Shown here: positions 34,379-61,600 of the stretch, piece by piece
Layout: each line of letters opens with the position of its first letter
How positions within the stretch are numbered: the stretch's first letter is position 1
Source of the DNA: Amia ocellicauda
Taxonomy: Eukaryota > Chordata > Actinopteri > Amiiformes > Amiidae
Assembly: GCF_036373705.1 (NCBI RefSeq)
Contig: NC_089850.1
Location: 29,700,733 to 29,764,732 of the forward strand
DNA length: 64,000 bases
Direction of reading: 5' to 3'
The notes under the pieces: generated by a model
Seen by the model: only the letters and a program-made list of their open reading frames with translations
Databases searched by the model: none
Told to the model about the DNA's origin: nothing
Program-made: the position numbers and the translations under genes

Positions 34379-36359
34379 GATGCTCAATCAGTTGCTCATA
34401 TTCATAAAAAAGATAATGTCATGTTAAGTTTACCACCCCTTTTTTAATGGTATAATGGTACAAAACAAGCCTCTTAGATAAGCACCCTACAAGATATATG
34501 TGACACTTCCTGTTCTTTGTGTGTGTTTTTTCTCTCATTTGGCAAAACAAATGTTAACGTAGCATTACAGCAATCGTTTTGTTTGTCTTACACTAAAACA
34601 GGCTCTCATGTTGGTTATTGGGCTGATGGCTGTAGTTTTACCTAAACAGTTTACTGAAGTATAAGTTTACATGGTTATTAAGCAGAGAGAGTACTCAACC
34701 CATATACATAGGGGTTTCTCTGTAATAGGGTTAAAAGCTTCCTAACTCATTTACCTTTACAGAAAACACTGGAATGCAATATCAAATCAATTAGCCAACA
34801 AGTCCAACTGTCCATAATCAGACACTTCAGATGCACTTTTTTTTATAATCCTGCCTTTCAAATGCCAGGAAAAATACAAGCGTTTTTTATTCATGTTTTT
34901 CATCTCAATGCTGTAAGATAGTGATTTAAATAAGTTTGTTTGCAGAAACAGCACTAACTTAAAGGTTCAGATTTGTTGACACAAAGCACATATTGTGGGA
35001 GCTGAAGACGATTATGTTAATACTGAACAATTTATGTTATGAATGTGGGATAAAGGTTATGAGACTCCTGCTACTGGCTTACATCAGCAAAGTACCTGCA
35101 ATGTAGCTGAATAGGTTCATGGTCCTCATTAATGAATAATCTCTTGAAATCCATTGATATGTTGTTGTTCTCTTAGACATCTAATATTCACACCATATTC
35201 AACTACAGTGGTTCTGCTGTTCGGTGTACAGTTCATAGAATATCAGATTCAGAAACGGGCGTAGACAGTATGTTTGTGAGAAACACTTCATGGTTTTGGC
35301 TGAGTTAACAAGTTGAATTATTCAGCAACATCTGTTACAGCTACAGTCTATATAACACAATAGCTTAAATTCAGCTGGGAGAATCAATAGCTTTTTTGTT
35401 TCATTGGGTGCTTATTATACCCACCAGACCTTTAAAGCTGACACAATAACTAGGGTTTTTCTAGTAGTAGATTCGTGTAAAGGTGATTTCTTTGATATTT
35501 TGTAGAGACATGGAATTCTTCAGTCATTCAAGATCGTCCGTGTCAGGAATCCTCTCCACTGCAGGTTAAATCAATGCCTGTGTGGTAGACTTGATACCAC
35601 AAGCAGTTGGTGGCTGAGACATTAAAATGTGTTGTTGTGAATCATTGTGTATCTTTAGGTTGCTCTACTCTGACACATTACAAAAGCTTTTCACCTTTCT
35701 TCATAGATAACTTTGCTGTTGCGTGGTTGTCACAGTAAGAGTGACCAGATGTGTAATAAAAAAGTTTCAAACACCAAAAGCTAAAGACTTGCTAATACAA
35801 TGATCTTGGAAGTGGAGGTTTGTTTTTGTTTGTTTCTGCTAATTAGTATTTTAGTGCCTGTTGACTTAAAGAGCAGAGACTATTGAGAAATAAAGACCCA
35901 CGGCCATCTGTTTTAATACAATTTGTTACATTTTGCAGTACAAATGTATATGTATTGGAGCTTTCAGCTAACCAAACCAGGAAACATTAATTTTCTTTGT
36001 ATTTTAAACAATAGGGAAAGCATCTGTTATCAACAAGAATTGCAGAATCACTATTTGTTGCATTTGCTGAGCAGACAATGCTTTGAAACTGGTAAGTGGA
36101 AAGTTGGGGGATGGGAGCTTTTTTCTTATCAACAAACAAATGTGTGCAGGAAAGAAACCAGGAAACATCACCTTGAACTGTAGAACAAATGTCTGGAAAG
36201 GCTTATGCCACTTCTGGCTAACAGTTTTTAGATCCTAACATCACCTCAACACTGTTCTTCATTCTAATGACATGTATTGCAGCAATGTATGTTTATTGGA
36301 GACAACCATTTTCAACTCAACAGTAAAATCATATTGTCTAAATCTTTCTAATACTTCTC
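34379..36359. other. Intergenic, nothing recognised
   Basis: About 2 kb of AT-rich DNA between ppil6 and the rearranged LINE. Open frames are short and have no recognisable protein. No RNA gene seen. Confidence 0.6.
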
Positions 36360-37105
36360 AGATGACTTGAAGATGATCCATTGAGTTATTTCCACTTCTG
36401 AATCCTGCTTGTTGTCTTGTGTGGGTGAAGTCTAGGGTGTCTTGAAGGAGGTGTGTTTTTACCTTTTCAATACCTTGTGTACTTTGGGAAGTAGACTAAT
36501 TGGCCTATAGTTCTTCGGGTCCTCTTTCTCTCCCTTCTTGTGAAGGAGAATGACAGTTGAGTTGTTCCATTTATCTGGAATGTGTTTACTTCAATTTCAA
36601 TTTAAGTCAATTTCAATATTTTGCAAGACTTTTCTCAATTTCTTCTCCAGCTTTTCTCAGGATCTCCATTGTGATTCCATAATATCCTTTATGGCATACG
36701 ATACTTCTGGAATCACATCTGGTATTTCCCATGTATTAATTGACACTTCTTCTAGATGTTCACTGTGTCATTACTACTATATAGGTTATTTAAAATATAT
36801 ATTTAATCAGTGCATCCTATCAGTGCTTACTTATGGTTCTGAAACCTGGTCACTAAACCAGAAGTGATACAGAAACGAAACAATGAATCATAGAAAGGTG
36901 TATGCTTGGAATTACAGGGAGAGACTGAAAAACAAATAAATGGACCAGAGAACAAACAAAAGTATGTGACATAATTGAAAGACTATATTTTAAAATGGCA
37001 ATGGGCTGAGCATATTGAAAGAAGAACAGACCAATGGTGGACAAAAGAAGCTATAGAATGGATCCCAAGAGATGAAAACAGCCCTAGAAGACACCCACAC
37101 GAGAG
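36360..37105. mobile_element. Rearranged non-LTR retrotransposon fragment
   Basis: On the minus strand, 36360-36770 encodes pieces of a reverse transcriptase N-terminus (EEIEKSL, then NNSTVILLHKKGEKEDPKNY, then RPISLL-like). On the plus strand, 36775-37105 encodes the C-terminal part (CILSVLTYGSETWSL, then LKWQWAEHIERRTDQWW). The two parts of one ORF lie head to head in opposite orientation. The motifs are of the RTE/jockey-like type; exact family not resolved. Confidence 0.7.
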
Positions 37106-37919
37106 AGGGAGGGAAAGAGATAGAAAGAGAGATTTCCCTTTGTTTTCATTCAAATTCTGTTTTTGCTTTTTATATACTTTGTCTTGGTGAAGGAAAGGGT
37201 CACAAGCAGACACACAAGGCATCACAAACTCCACAGCATCCTGAATAACACAGCTGCAAAAACAATAGCTAGTTTTATTTAGCCGTTTCCAGCAGTCCTC
37301 ATCAGGTTGCTGCACGTACGTTAGCGCAGTTCCCAACACAAACATCTAAAACTGGACAGCCAGTGCACATCAGATCCTGTTTAATTAATTGAAGTGTAAC
37401 AATATACAAAGGGAAATGACCAACCAATTCATCAATTCAAAAAAGAGAAAAGAAAAATCCTGTTGTTCCAGTTCTTGGGTTACAGTTCCCTTTAACAGTT
37501 CTCCGATATCTTCCACGACCTCCATATCAGACAGTCTATGATGTGTTAATACATATCCTAATCTGTAGTATCTACTTTCACATATGAAGCGTCTAGGAGG
37601 TGTATTCTAGTCATCCAGACACCTTTCTGTGAACCAGAAATAAAACACTTTAATTTCAAAGCACAGGACAGGGAGATGAAAGCCCACTATGAATAAGCAT
37701 GATATTTGTTTCATGTATGTATCAGATTGAGTGATGTAGATCAGACCACATACACAGCTCTTTCTGGCACCTCTGTAAAAGATGATGGGGAGCACGTTTT
37801 CTCACCTCTTCCTCAATAAAGAGCTACCTTTCAGAGCTTTTTAGAAAGAGTCACATTTCTGAAAACCGTATTTGTCACATTGCTCAATGTGTGTGACTGA
37901 TTTCTCAATTTCTCCCTGA
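37106..37919. other. Intergenic, nothing recognised
   Basis: Low-complexity GAGA stretch at 37104-37134, then unique-looking sequence up to the palindrome near cd164. No gene is supported. Confidence 0.5.
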
Positions 37920-38091
37920 AGGGAGGAGAGATGCTGAGTTGCCTAGCCTGCACTATTTAGCCTATTGCATGCCTGAGATAGCTGTCTGTCGGGGGGTTGT
38001 GACGCGTTATCTCAGGCATGCAATAGGTTAAATAGTGCAGGCAGGCCTGCAGGCAGGCAGGCAGGCAACTCCGGCACCTATCTCTCCTCCC
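37920..38091. repeat. Palindrome just upstream of cd164
   Basis: Left arm 37920-37981 and right arm 38009-38091 are reverse complements over GCACTATTTARCCTATTGCATGC and flanking GGGAGGAGAGAT. The right arm is longer because of a GGCA repeat (38038-38068). The loop is about 27 bp. It could form a cruciform and lies about 180 bp before the cd164 ATG; an AP-1-like TGAGTCA follows at 38099-38105. Confidence 0.9.
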
Positions 38092-38272
38092 TCTGCAATG
38101 AGTCAGGGAAGTGCCACATGACCTGTATAGCAGGAAGTACAGCCACAGAAAACCCGTATACAGCACAGGCAGATTGTAGCTGCTTTCTCTCTCACGCACA
38201 CTCTTCTTTCCCACCACTATATCGTTCAATTCAAGTATTTGTGTTTGTCGGGTAAGTTTAAGACATTGCAGA

Positions 38273-52252
<13,980 letters not shown>

Positions 52253-55200
52253 GATTATCCTCCCTAGACAATAGAACAGCGGTCACTCCAGGCCATGGGC
52301 TGACATTGCCCTTCCCAGAGACCCCAGTCCTTTCAAACAGTGTTTCCAGGCAGTGTCTGTGTTTTCCAGCTCAGCACGAGCAGCCTGTGAGTCCTGCATT
52401 ACCTCTGAAGTAGCTCATAATGCAACCATGTTGACACCATTGATTACTAGCTAGCACTGTTCTTAGTGAGGCTTTTAGACATCTGTACCAACAAAGGTAA
52501 TGCTAGAGTTATGGTGTTACAGGCTGCTTACTTTTCTGTTGCTTTAGGAACACTGTTTGAAACTGGATTTTTTTTTTTATTATTCTTTTATTAATAATGA
52601 TTAAGCCCCCCTTTAAAAGTATGGAAGATACAGCATTGCTTTTCAGGCTTCTGCTACAGTAAAGAAAATTAATATGCAACTTTTGGGGGGGAGCTAACTG
52701 ACAAATTTGAAATTCGAAGGTGAAAAGCAATACTTTACTTTCACTCTCGCTAAAAGAGAGAACTATTCCAATTAAAAGCAACATCATTACAAGATGAATA
52801 GGCCTTTATGTATGCTAACTGAAAAAGACCAGACAAAGACAGTTGAGGTCATCTCTTGCGGTCTTGGAAGTGGATGCATTCCAACGTAAGTAAAGTAAAT
52901 CTAAGGTGTGCAGGGCTGAGTTTTTTTGGGGTGTGTTTGCGCATGCTGTTTATCTGCCAGAGAAGGAGATATTGTGGTAATGGTGAAGAACAATCCATGG
53001 AAAAACTCAGTTTTGCAATGAAGCATGGCTGCATTTTTTTTTTTCTCATTTGTTTTATCGTAGAATGGTACTGGCCTGCAATCGTGATCTCTGTGCCGCA
53101 CCGTGAAGATCGATCCGCTTTACAGTACAAATTAAGTAACTGAATTCTCAAATGCACGGATTAATTGTTGGTAGTTGTTAATTATCTTTTTGAGGAGAAT
53201 ATTTGGGGGTTTTCTGTGAATGTGTGCCGAGAACTAAATTTTAGCTTTAGAGGAGTATGTCTGAAACAATTAAAAAAGAAAAAGTCATACACCTTTTCAA
53301 CATTGATGGCAGTGGAGTGGAGAAAAGTGCCTTATGAATGTGCCAATCAGGCGAGTAATACATGGAAGACCCCCTGACCCCTGATTTAAACTGTATCCCT
53401 GTGATTCTGTGTTTAGGGGTGGGAGGGCAGGTTATCATTGTCAATACTATTCTTATTATTCTTATCAAATGCAGTGGTGCTGCCAGCTTGACTTTTTTTT
53501 TTTTTAAACATACAATAACATATTTATTTCAGTAGTGCCCAAGTACTCTGCACAGAAAGGGGATTTTACCCAGACGTATTAATATCCCCTCCCCAATTAA
53601 TAATAATCTGCAACTTTTCTTTTGTAAGTTCCTTGTTTGAAAAATGAAGCGTCACTAATGGAGTGTCTATATTTGATATTCCAGCTTTTCCCCATCATGT
53701 TGACAGTTATTCTTCAGTTATACAACTGAACATGGTTCCTATGTTGACAAATACAGAAAGCAGCCTTTTTCTTCCTCAAAACGTTCTTGATTTTTATGTA
53801 ACCTTTAAAATTGGACTTCTAGAAATGAATGTAGGGGGATCCCTTTTTAATTTGAAGAATCACTTGCTGAAATGAATGTTAGGTACGCAGCACATACATT
53901 TAGAATAGTGGTTTGAAGCCTGAGTTTTGTTAAGTCGAATGCTTTCTGTTCACTAGATATTGCTGATTTTCGATCCTTTTTTATGTTGTGTTTCAAACCG
54001 TCTCAGAATGGAAATTTGACAAATTTAATCGTTAATTAGATAAATTTAGGATATGTTGAATAGGTTGTCAATAGTTTGCACCTATGCACTCCTTATAGTA
54101 TTGAGACAATCTGCTCAGGTTTTCTGCAAATGAGCACGTTAATGTTTTTGAATTGTAATTATGTGAGTATTCAGTTGCAGATGTTCTCTGGACTCCTACC
54201 TATACATTTAGTAAACCAGTTTGTTTTACAAAAAATTATGATGTACATTAAAATACAAAAAAAATAAACTGGTTATGGCTAAGCATGAGATTTGATGCAT
54301 TGAACTGACCAAGCTTTGCTTTTTTCTCCCAAAAATGTATTATGTAGGCCTTTTTTTTTTTTTTTTTTAATCGCTTTACTTGTAATGCAGATTTATTTGC
54401 CAGATAATAAAAATGTTAAAAATGTTTTAAAAATTATGAAAACTGAATGCATGGCCCGTGTCTGCCAATATTGACCAAATGTTTGTTCATTGTAGACCCT
54501 TGTCTAAAGACCTTTAAAATGACTCGAGCAATATGAGAGCAGCATTAGGCTAAGTCCAAAGAGTTTGAATCTTCATGGCAAGATACTATAGCACAAAACG
54601 TGATCTAGGAAAATGCTGGCTTAGCTGCTCCCGTGTGTGTCTGTTGCCCTCTGTGTTTTGTAGATTCCTGTTGAGAATGGTTTGGCTCATGGTTGTAGAA
54701 GTAGTTCCATCATAGATATTGCAGATGCTTCACAAGTGTGTCAAAATGCTCTTGTAATTATGCCAAGTACATACCAGATATTGCCTTGTTTCCATTTGTC
54801 CTTGATAAGGTTTTAGAAACGCCAGCTCTGGAGAAAGTGTATCTTGTGATTTCTGAGTAATCAGGACCAGTCTTGTCCACCAACATTACACAATTATCGG
54901 TGTAGCCCTAGTACCATTTTCTTTGGAGGAATCCTGCAAGTTTTGTAATCGGTGTGGAAAATGTATTTGCCTTCACTGGCGGGCACTCCAGAACATATGT
55001 GCCCCATGGCTGTTATTAGTTAAGACTTCCATAGTAGCAGGCCAAAAGAAAGTATTAATTTCTGCAGAATTCATGTACTGGGTGGTGCCAATGTATTCTC
55101 TATACCTGTAAGCTTAAGGTAGAATGTCACACTGCATGGAACAAAGCCCTTATTGTAAAGTGCCTTAATTAGCTCTGCTTTTAGTGGCTAAAAAAAGACA

Positions 55201-55604
55201 TCCATCTTTTTTTTTTAAATCAATAATCTCAAGTTTGTATAAAATGTTTGGCTTGCAATGCACTGCACCTGTTCTTTCAGTGTCTGAAGGAGCCCAGCAA
55301 GCATGGTAGTTGGATGGGTTATTCCCATAGGTCAAAGTGTTGAAACTTAATTTCTAAAATTGTTGTGCGTGTGTTTCTTGCCTTTTTTTTTTTTTTTTTT
55401 GGTGGTCATATCAAGCTAAAGGGTATTCATTGGTTGAATTGCCTGCTGTGCCCTGAACCCCACACTTGTCCAGATGTAGACACTTGCTGTTGCATATGTA
55501 GCCACAAAGCCTGCCTTAATAAAGTTTGATGCTTTTTAAGTATACTTTTTTTAGGTGTCTTGTTTTTCTCACGTGCAAAGTTTAAGTTGTGAAAAATTAA
55601 TAAA
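52253..55604 (+). promoter_or_regulatory. cd164 3' UTR with poly(A) signals
   Basis: About 3.3 kb of AT-rich sequence without a supported ORF; human CD164 also has a 3' UTR of several kb. AATAAA at 55518-55523 and 55599-55604 are the likely distal signals. T-runs occur at 54350-54368 and 55383-55400. Confidence 0.6.
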
Positions 55605-55814
55605 ATTTGGGAATTTGAACAAAATCAGTGAGGTCTGCATTTTATGTAAGGGCAACATGAACAATCTGTGATATCGATCTTGCGACAACCACAGCCTGGC
55701 CATAGCTTCAGTACATGCACTCGACATATTCCTTAATGTTGTTCACCGATAAAATTTCTACTGCGTTGTAATGGCATAAGAATAAACAAAACCCTTCACA
55801 CAAGAGAAATTTGT

Positions 55815-55820
55815 TTTAAT
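55815..55820 (-). promoter_or_regulatory. Candidate ccdc162 poly(A) signal
   Basis: ATTAAA on the minus strand, about 390 bp after the ccdc162 stop codon. cd164 and ccdc162 are convergent, with their 3' ends about 200 bp apart. Confidence 0.4.
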
Positions 55821-56209
55821 AGGATAATGTTTGAAGAGGTACAACACTCAGATTTTTTTAGCTTAAAAAATTTCACACACAAAAACACACAGCACAATTG
55901 GGATCCTGCACCAAACTGAAAATGACAAATGCAGTTGACGACTCTAAACATTCCCCAGCCAAAGTGCAATCTCCCAGAGCTTATCTTAACATTTGATCAG
56001 ATGTAGGACCGCTCCAATCTCTGGCATCCACATGACTGCAGCAGCTGTAGCCTTGTACTCGGACTTCAGCATCTTGGCCTCTTCACTCATGTAGTCAGTC
56101 CCCCCAAACTCGCAGAGAAGGGCTCACAGGAGGAATGACTGAATCATGTCCAGAGGGAGTAGGGCTCTAGTGCTCTACAACAGTGCGTCACACAGACCGC
56201 TCTTTGAGA

Positions 56210-58588
56210 TTATTTCTGGCCCAGCCGGAGCTCCTGCAGCTTTGTGAGCAGGCTGTGAGGGCCCCCTTCTTCAAGATCAGGTAACAGAGCGTCTACAGCC
56301 TGGCTCCTCAGCCGACTGGGGCCCTGCAGTGGAGAGAGAGCACAGCAGCACTTAATGAACTGAAAGCTTTCCTGCTTTTTGTTTTCCTTTTTGTCACAAA
56401 TGCATTCATGTTATAAGCAAAAATGTAGCCGTGTGATGTAACCTGTTGCACGGGTTTTCATCACACACCCCTTCTCAAAGAATACGTTCGTTGGCTTTGC
56501 ATGGGACCATGAATGTGAAGCCGCAAACGTAGTTACATATGATCACCTTTGTTTTCCCACTTAAAAACTTAGTTATGGAAAATGAGCCGGAGAAGTGGAG
56601 CACAACTGTCAGTCCTGTGACACTGAACTCCCAATCCTGCGTAGGTGTCATTTCCCTCAGAGAAACTGTCGGCAGTACTGGACCTGTATGGATCGTAATG
56701 CAGAGCAGCAACACTCAATCGCCATATCCAGTACCAGAGCATTTCCAAGATCAATGAATGAGACTCACAGTTTTGGGCCTCTGCAGACGGGGGTCAGGGC
56801 TGTTGCCCTGGACTGTGGGGGATTCTTGAACAGGTTCCCTCGGCAGGGCAGAGGCCGAGTGAATCGCCAGCTTATTACACTTCGCAGAGCCTGACAGTCA
56901 TGGAAATACTAATATTAATCATATTGTACCAAGTCTTTCTTTTCTGTCACCAAAATAATGGAACTTATTCCCTGAGATGCAAAAACCTGAACACTTCCAC
57001 TGTAATATTACTGCAAACAGTTGTCTTAGCACAGTCTTTCAGTTAAATAGGAGAGCCCCCCCCCCCCAATAAAAGCATTACAAATCAAAACATACACCAT
57101 TTTAGATTCCAGTCTCTGTACTTTACAGTTGACTGAAAGTATTTAAAGCATTACAACTTTAAACAGTTTTACAATTTTTCACTGGACATAAATCGGTTTG
57201 GAAGTATGAATGCCCCATTGCATTTCTGCTTGGCTGAGCATTTGTAATCAAAACATTCTGACCGAAAATCCTGTAAAACCTGTGAAAATAGGCCAAGTAT
57301 TCATAGTCCAATTGAATGTCTGTAATATGCCACACATGCAATTCATTTGAAATGCTGTAGTATTTATTTTTAGAAGTCTGATGTTATCATCTTCACAAAA
57401 TTGATGCAATTACCGCTTCAGCAGAAGTATAACAGTGTTTTATTAAGCCCTGCTGTTCTGTTTGCCAAAGAAGCCGATTGGGCAAAATTTCACATCTCAA
57501 GAACACTCCAAACACTTAGAGAAAATTCAAACGATGCTTTTAGCTTTGAACCAGTTTCATGTAAGATAAGAAAAAAACACACCAATGCAATTCACTTCTT
57601 GAGAATATTGACAGTTCAATTGAATCTGAAGTCTTTGACTAAATGTGTAAACTACTGTATATAGTGATTACAACAGTTATTTGGATGTATAGCATCATCT
57701 ATTTAGATATATAAATAAATAGTTCTAGGGCCTAAGGAAATGTACAATGAATTCCACACCTCAGTCCTAATGTAAATGTATGTTCTCTTGGGCATACTGT
57801 TGTATTTATTGCTTCAGGTGTAAAAGGATTTCCTTAGCGCTTAATGGGTTTTTCTACAGTGTACAGTAAACAGATTTTTCTTTTCTTATTTTTGAGTCAT
57901 TTTGTGAATTGCTTTTCCTTAAATAAAGCAGTGATCAACTCCTTTACATATGGAGCACCTACTGATCAGCGTTGAACTTTTATAGAAGAAATTAAAAGTG
58001 AATTGTTGTTTCACAAATTGAATAAATATGCTGCTAACTGGATGCAGATGTTCCAATTACATACTGTAATTAGGTAATACTTAGGCTTTGACTGATTTTA
58101 CTGCTGTGACCTGTTTGTCTGGTTTGACATCTAACTGTCGCATGGATTACAGACATGGTGTACAGTTCTACAGTGTCTTTATATACACGCAGACACCTGT
58201 GCAAGTCTGGGTGTGTACTAAAGCATGACAACACCTAGATGTTATAAAAGGTCTTTCCTCTTCACAAATACCATAAAACAAGCTTGAGCTTTTTACATTT
58301 GCTGTTAAAACATATTTTTCCCTGCAGGACTGGAGAACATTACAACGGCCAGATATATTTTACAGTATATTAAAACAAATGTTATATTTATTGCTAACGA
58401 AATGCCTTTTTGTCTATGAATTGCAATAACCTTCAATTTCCTTGGACAAACAAACATGTATAGCATACCTGGCACTGTACTCTTTATGCTGCTTGTGCTG
58501 CGGGACAAAAGAGAAGTGGACTTCTTGTTCTGGCCTGTGGGAGGGGGAAAAACATGAAAGTATCCTCTGACCATTATGTGTGTGTGTG

Positions 58589-58651
<63 letters not shown>

Positions 58652-61600
58652 TAATCAAAGGGCCAAGATACAAACCTATAACCTCCTTAAGGACGGCTTC
58701 TGACCTTGCTTAATTGTAGAAAGTAGACAAAGCTATCAAACCCTGAAGATGTTTGATAATGATACTTCAGCCATAATGAGGTGTTTCTGGTTTAAGAAAC
58801 TGCTTTCATGACAGCAGAGTCATCTCGCATCGTAGTTATGGGGGCGTTAAGTAACCAAGTGTCTCTGAATTAGACTGCTCAGGAAGCACACCAAGCTCAA
58901 TTTAAGTGACTGAACGCTCTGCTACATTCGAGAATTAAGCAACTGTAAAAACGGGGCTGAATAATGCTTTGCTTTTTGATATTTCAGGGCTTTTAGTTGA
59001 TGAAATGTTCTCAGATAAGGATTTCATGATTACTGAATCCCTTAAATGAGGAATGGAAACCATAGACAATATTTTCACTCAGCAGCCCTTACCAGGTGTG
59101 TTGTACCAGCAACACGCAGTGCTGAACAAACAACTGTCCATCTGGGTCCACTCACGCTGATCACTGATAAAAAAAGGCTTAGCAGTGCTCTGAGTGGCTC
59201 ATGAAGAGTGGAAGTGAGCAGACTGTTCACTGGGCCTCTGAGACACATCATTGTATCACATGACACTGCAGAGCGAGGGGGCGAGACTGTGCCCTGGCTC
59301 ACAAGGTGACCGCTGTCCTCCGCGGGGGGCAGGGCTCAGTACCTGTGGGGGAACTCCGCTGGGACAGGCTGGCTTCAGTGTCATACACCAGGCTCTGCAG
59401 CTCATCGACGCGCTGGAAGGCGTCAAGTTTCAGGCTGCGTTCTTGGGAAAGCTGGCTTCTCACCTTACAGCAGCAGACACAGCACAGCACTTACAGTTCA
59501 TCGCACCAACTGTATTACTGCAAATAACTAACTGGATATAGTGTTGTATCATAAAGTCTACAGTGGGGGAAAAAAGTATTTGATCCCTTGCTGATTTTGT
59601 ACGTTTGCCCACTGACAAAGAAATGATCAGTCTATAATTTTAATGGTAGGTGTATTTTAACAGTGAGTCAAAAAATGATTGTTGTTGCTATCCAATAGAA
59701 GGGGACCACCAAAGATGACCTTACAACTACATGTTTATGTCCTGTACAGACAGGATCGAATTTAGCAGATGTGTGTCTTCAAAATACAATATGGATGCAA
59801 CTCCAGAACTAGAGAGAGTGTGTTTAGAGATCACCTGCAAACTAGGTCACAGGTATTCCATGTCTGAATCAATAGAGCAATACCCCAGAGCAAAGTAGAT
59901 TTGGAGGCATCAAACTTTTGCCATCTTTATATCCAATCACAGTATGTGTCAGTCCTCTGTGATGTCTGTTTGATCTGCTGTGTCTATGGTGCAGACTGCA
60001 GAGACATGCCAGAAATAAAGTAATAGTGTGTAGTAGCTCTTCAGATAGAAAGCAGAGCACCTCATATGGTGGCTACAGTACAATGTGTTGACTGTTACTT
60101 ATAATATACCCCATTTTTGTATATGTGTTTATTTAATTTTGTACCAAACCAAGCACAATTAATTTAAAGCATTATGTGAATTAGGTTGATTTTATCCCTT
60201 CATATTTAAATACAAGTGCAACAAATTCTAAAAGTCCCAGTCAAAAAGTCTTATGACTGTGGTGGGAGACAGGGATTTCAGCAGCACTAGCAGGGGGATT
60301 TTCCATCCTGAACTGTGCATCAATCTTTAATGGACCTTTCATCTACACCCCTGCAGCTCCCCTCCCCTGACTGGGAACCAGATAAACAATCGCTTTTCTT
60401 TTGCATAACACCGCCATGAAAAATGAGCATTACTCCGTCTAATCGTTCAGTGGAAAATCCCAGCAAAACATGATGCAGCTGCAGACCATTTTAACTGTTA
60501 GTCGACCCACAGCAGACCAGAGTTATTGAAATAGCGAATTATTTTTATTATTTGGTTATAGTGCTTCAAGGTGTTGTTTGTTTACCATCAAAAGCACCTC
60601 AGTAATATCTGGATTTTTGTTCCCAGTGGTTTTACGTAGGAGAACAGAGCTCAGCTTGATTGATCCAAGTCTGACATCACCACCTATTCGATAAGGGATC
60701 CATCTGAAAGAGAGCTCAGTCCAGATCATTCTCTGCCGGTATATGTTTGGGAACGTTGAGGCCAGTATTGCACAACGCCAGGTTGCACAACTGCACAACT
60801 TACAGCATAACCTATGGTTCCAAGTTGTACTTTCACTATACGCATGCATTGATTGTGTTCTTGCATAGTAAGCAAAGTGCACCTTCAATCTTAGCCCTAA
60901 AAAGACCTCAATGACAGCATTTTCTTCGCAAAGCTGAAGGAAGATATCGTGTATGTAGAGCTGAAGATCATACTCATACTATATGCAGAGCAACAGCACA
61001 GTGTGAAGGAGGCGGGGAAATATAGAAAGACATCTGTCCACCTGTCTTATCTCCTTGTCGGTCCGGAGGTGCTGGAGCTGGCTGACCCTGGCGCTCCTCT
61101 CCAATTGGTCGGTGAGTGAGCGCAACTGCAGCTCCCTGTGCTCTGCGTCCATCTGCAGCTGCTCCAGGCTGGCGGACCTCATGCTGTCCAGGTGCTGCCG
61201 GCTGCGTGCCTCCTGGGCCGAGCGATGCTCCACCTCCTTCAATAGCTGCCTCTGTGCAAACACAGTCGCCATGGCCACACATCAGTCAAGGCAGCCATAC
61301 AACGCCCAGGGACACGTGAGGTGCACAGACTCTGTTTGCTGGGCCGGTGCCGAGTGGGGAGGTACCTGTTTCTCTAGCTGTCTCTTGGTGTTCTTGTACT
61401 CAGCCTGGCACTGGGACAGGGCCGTCCTCGCGGCCTCCAGTTGCTGCCGGAGCAGAACGCCCTCCTCCTCGGCCACCATCCTCTGCACCAGACTCTCCTT
61501 CTGTTGCCTCTCCGCAGCCTGGGGGCACACAGAGCGTCAACACAGGGACCGGGAGAGGAGCAAGAGATATCCAGCAAACACCCCCCACCCACACACAGCT

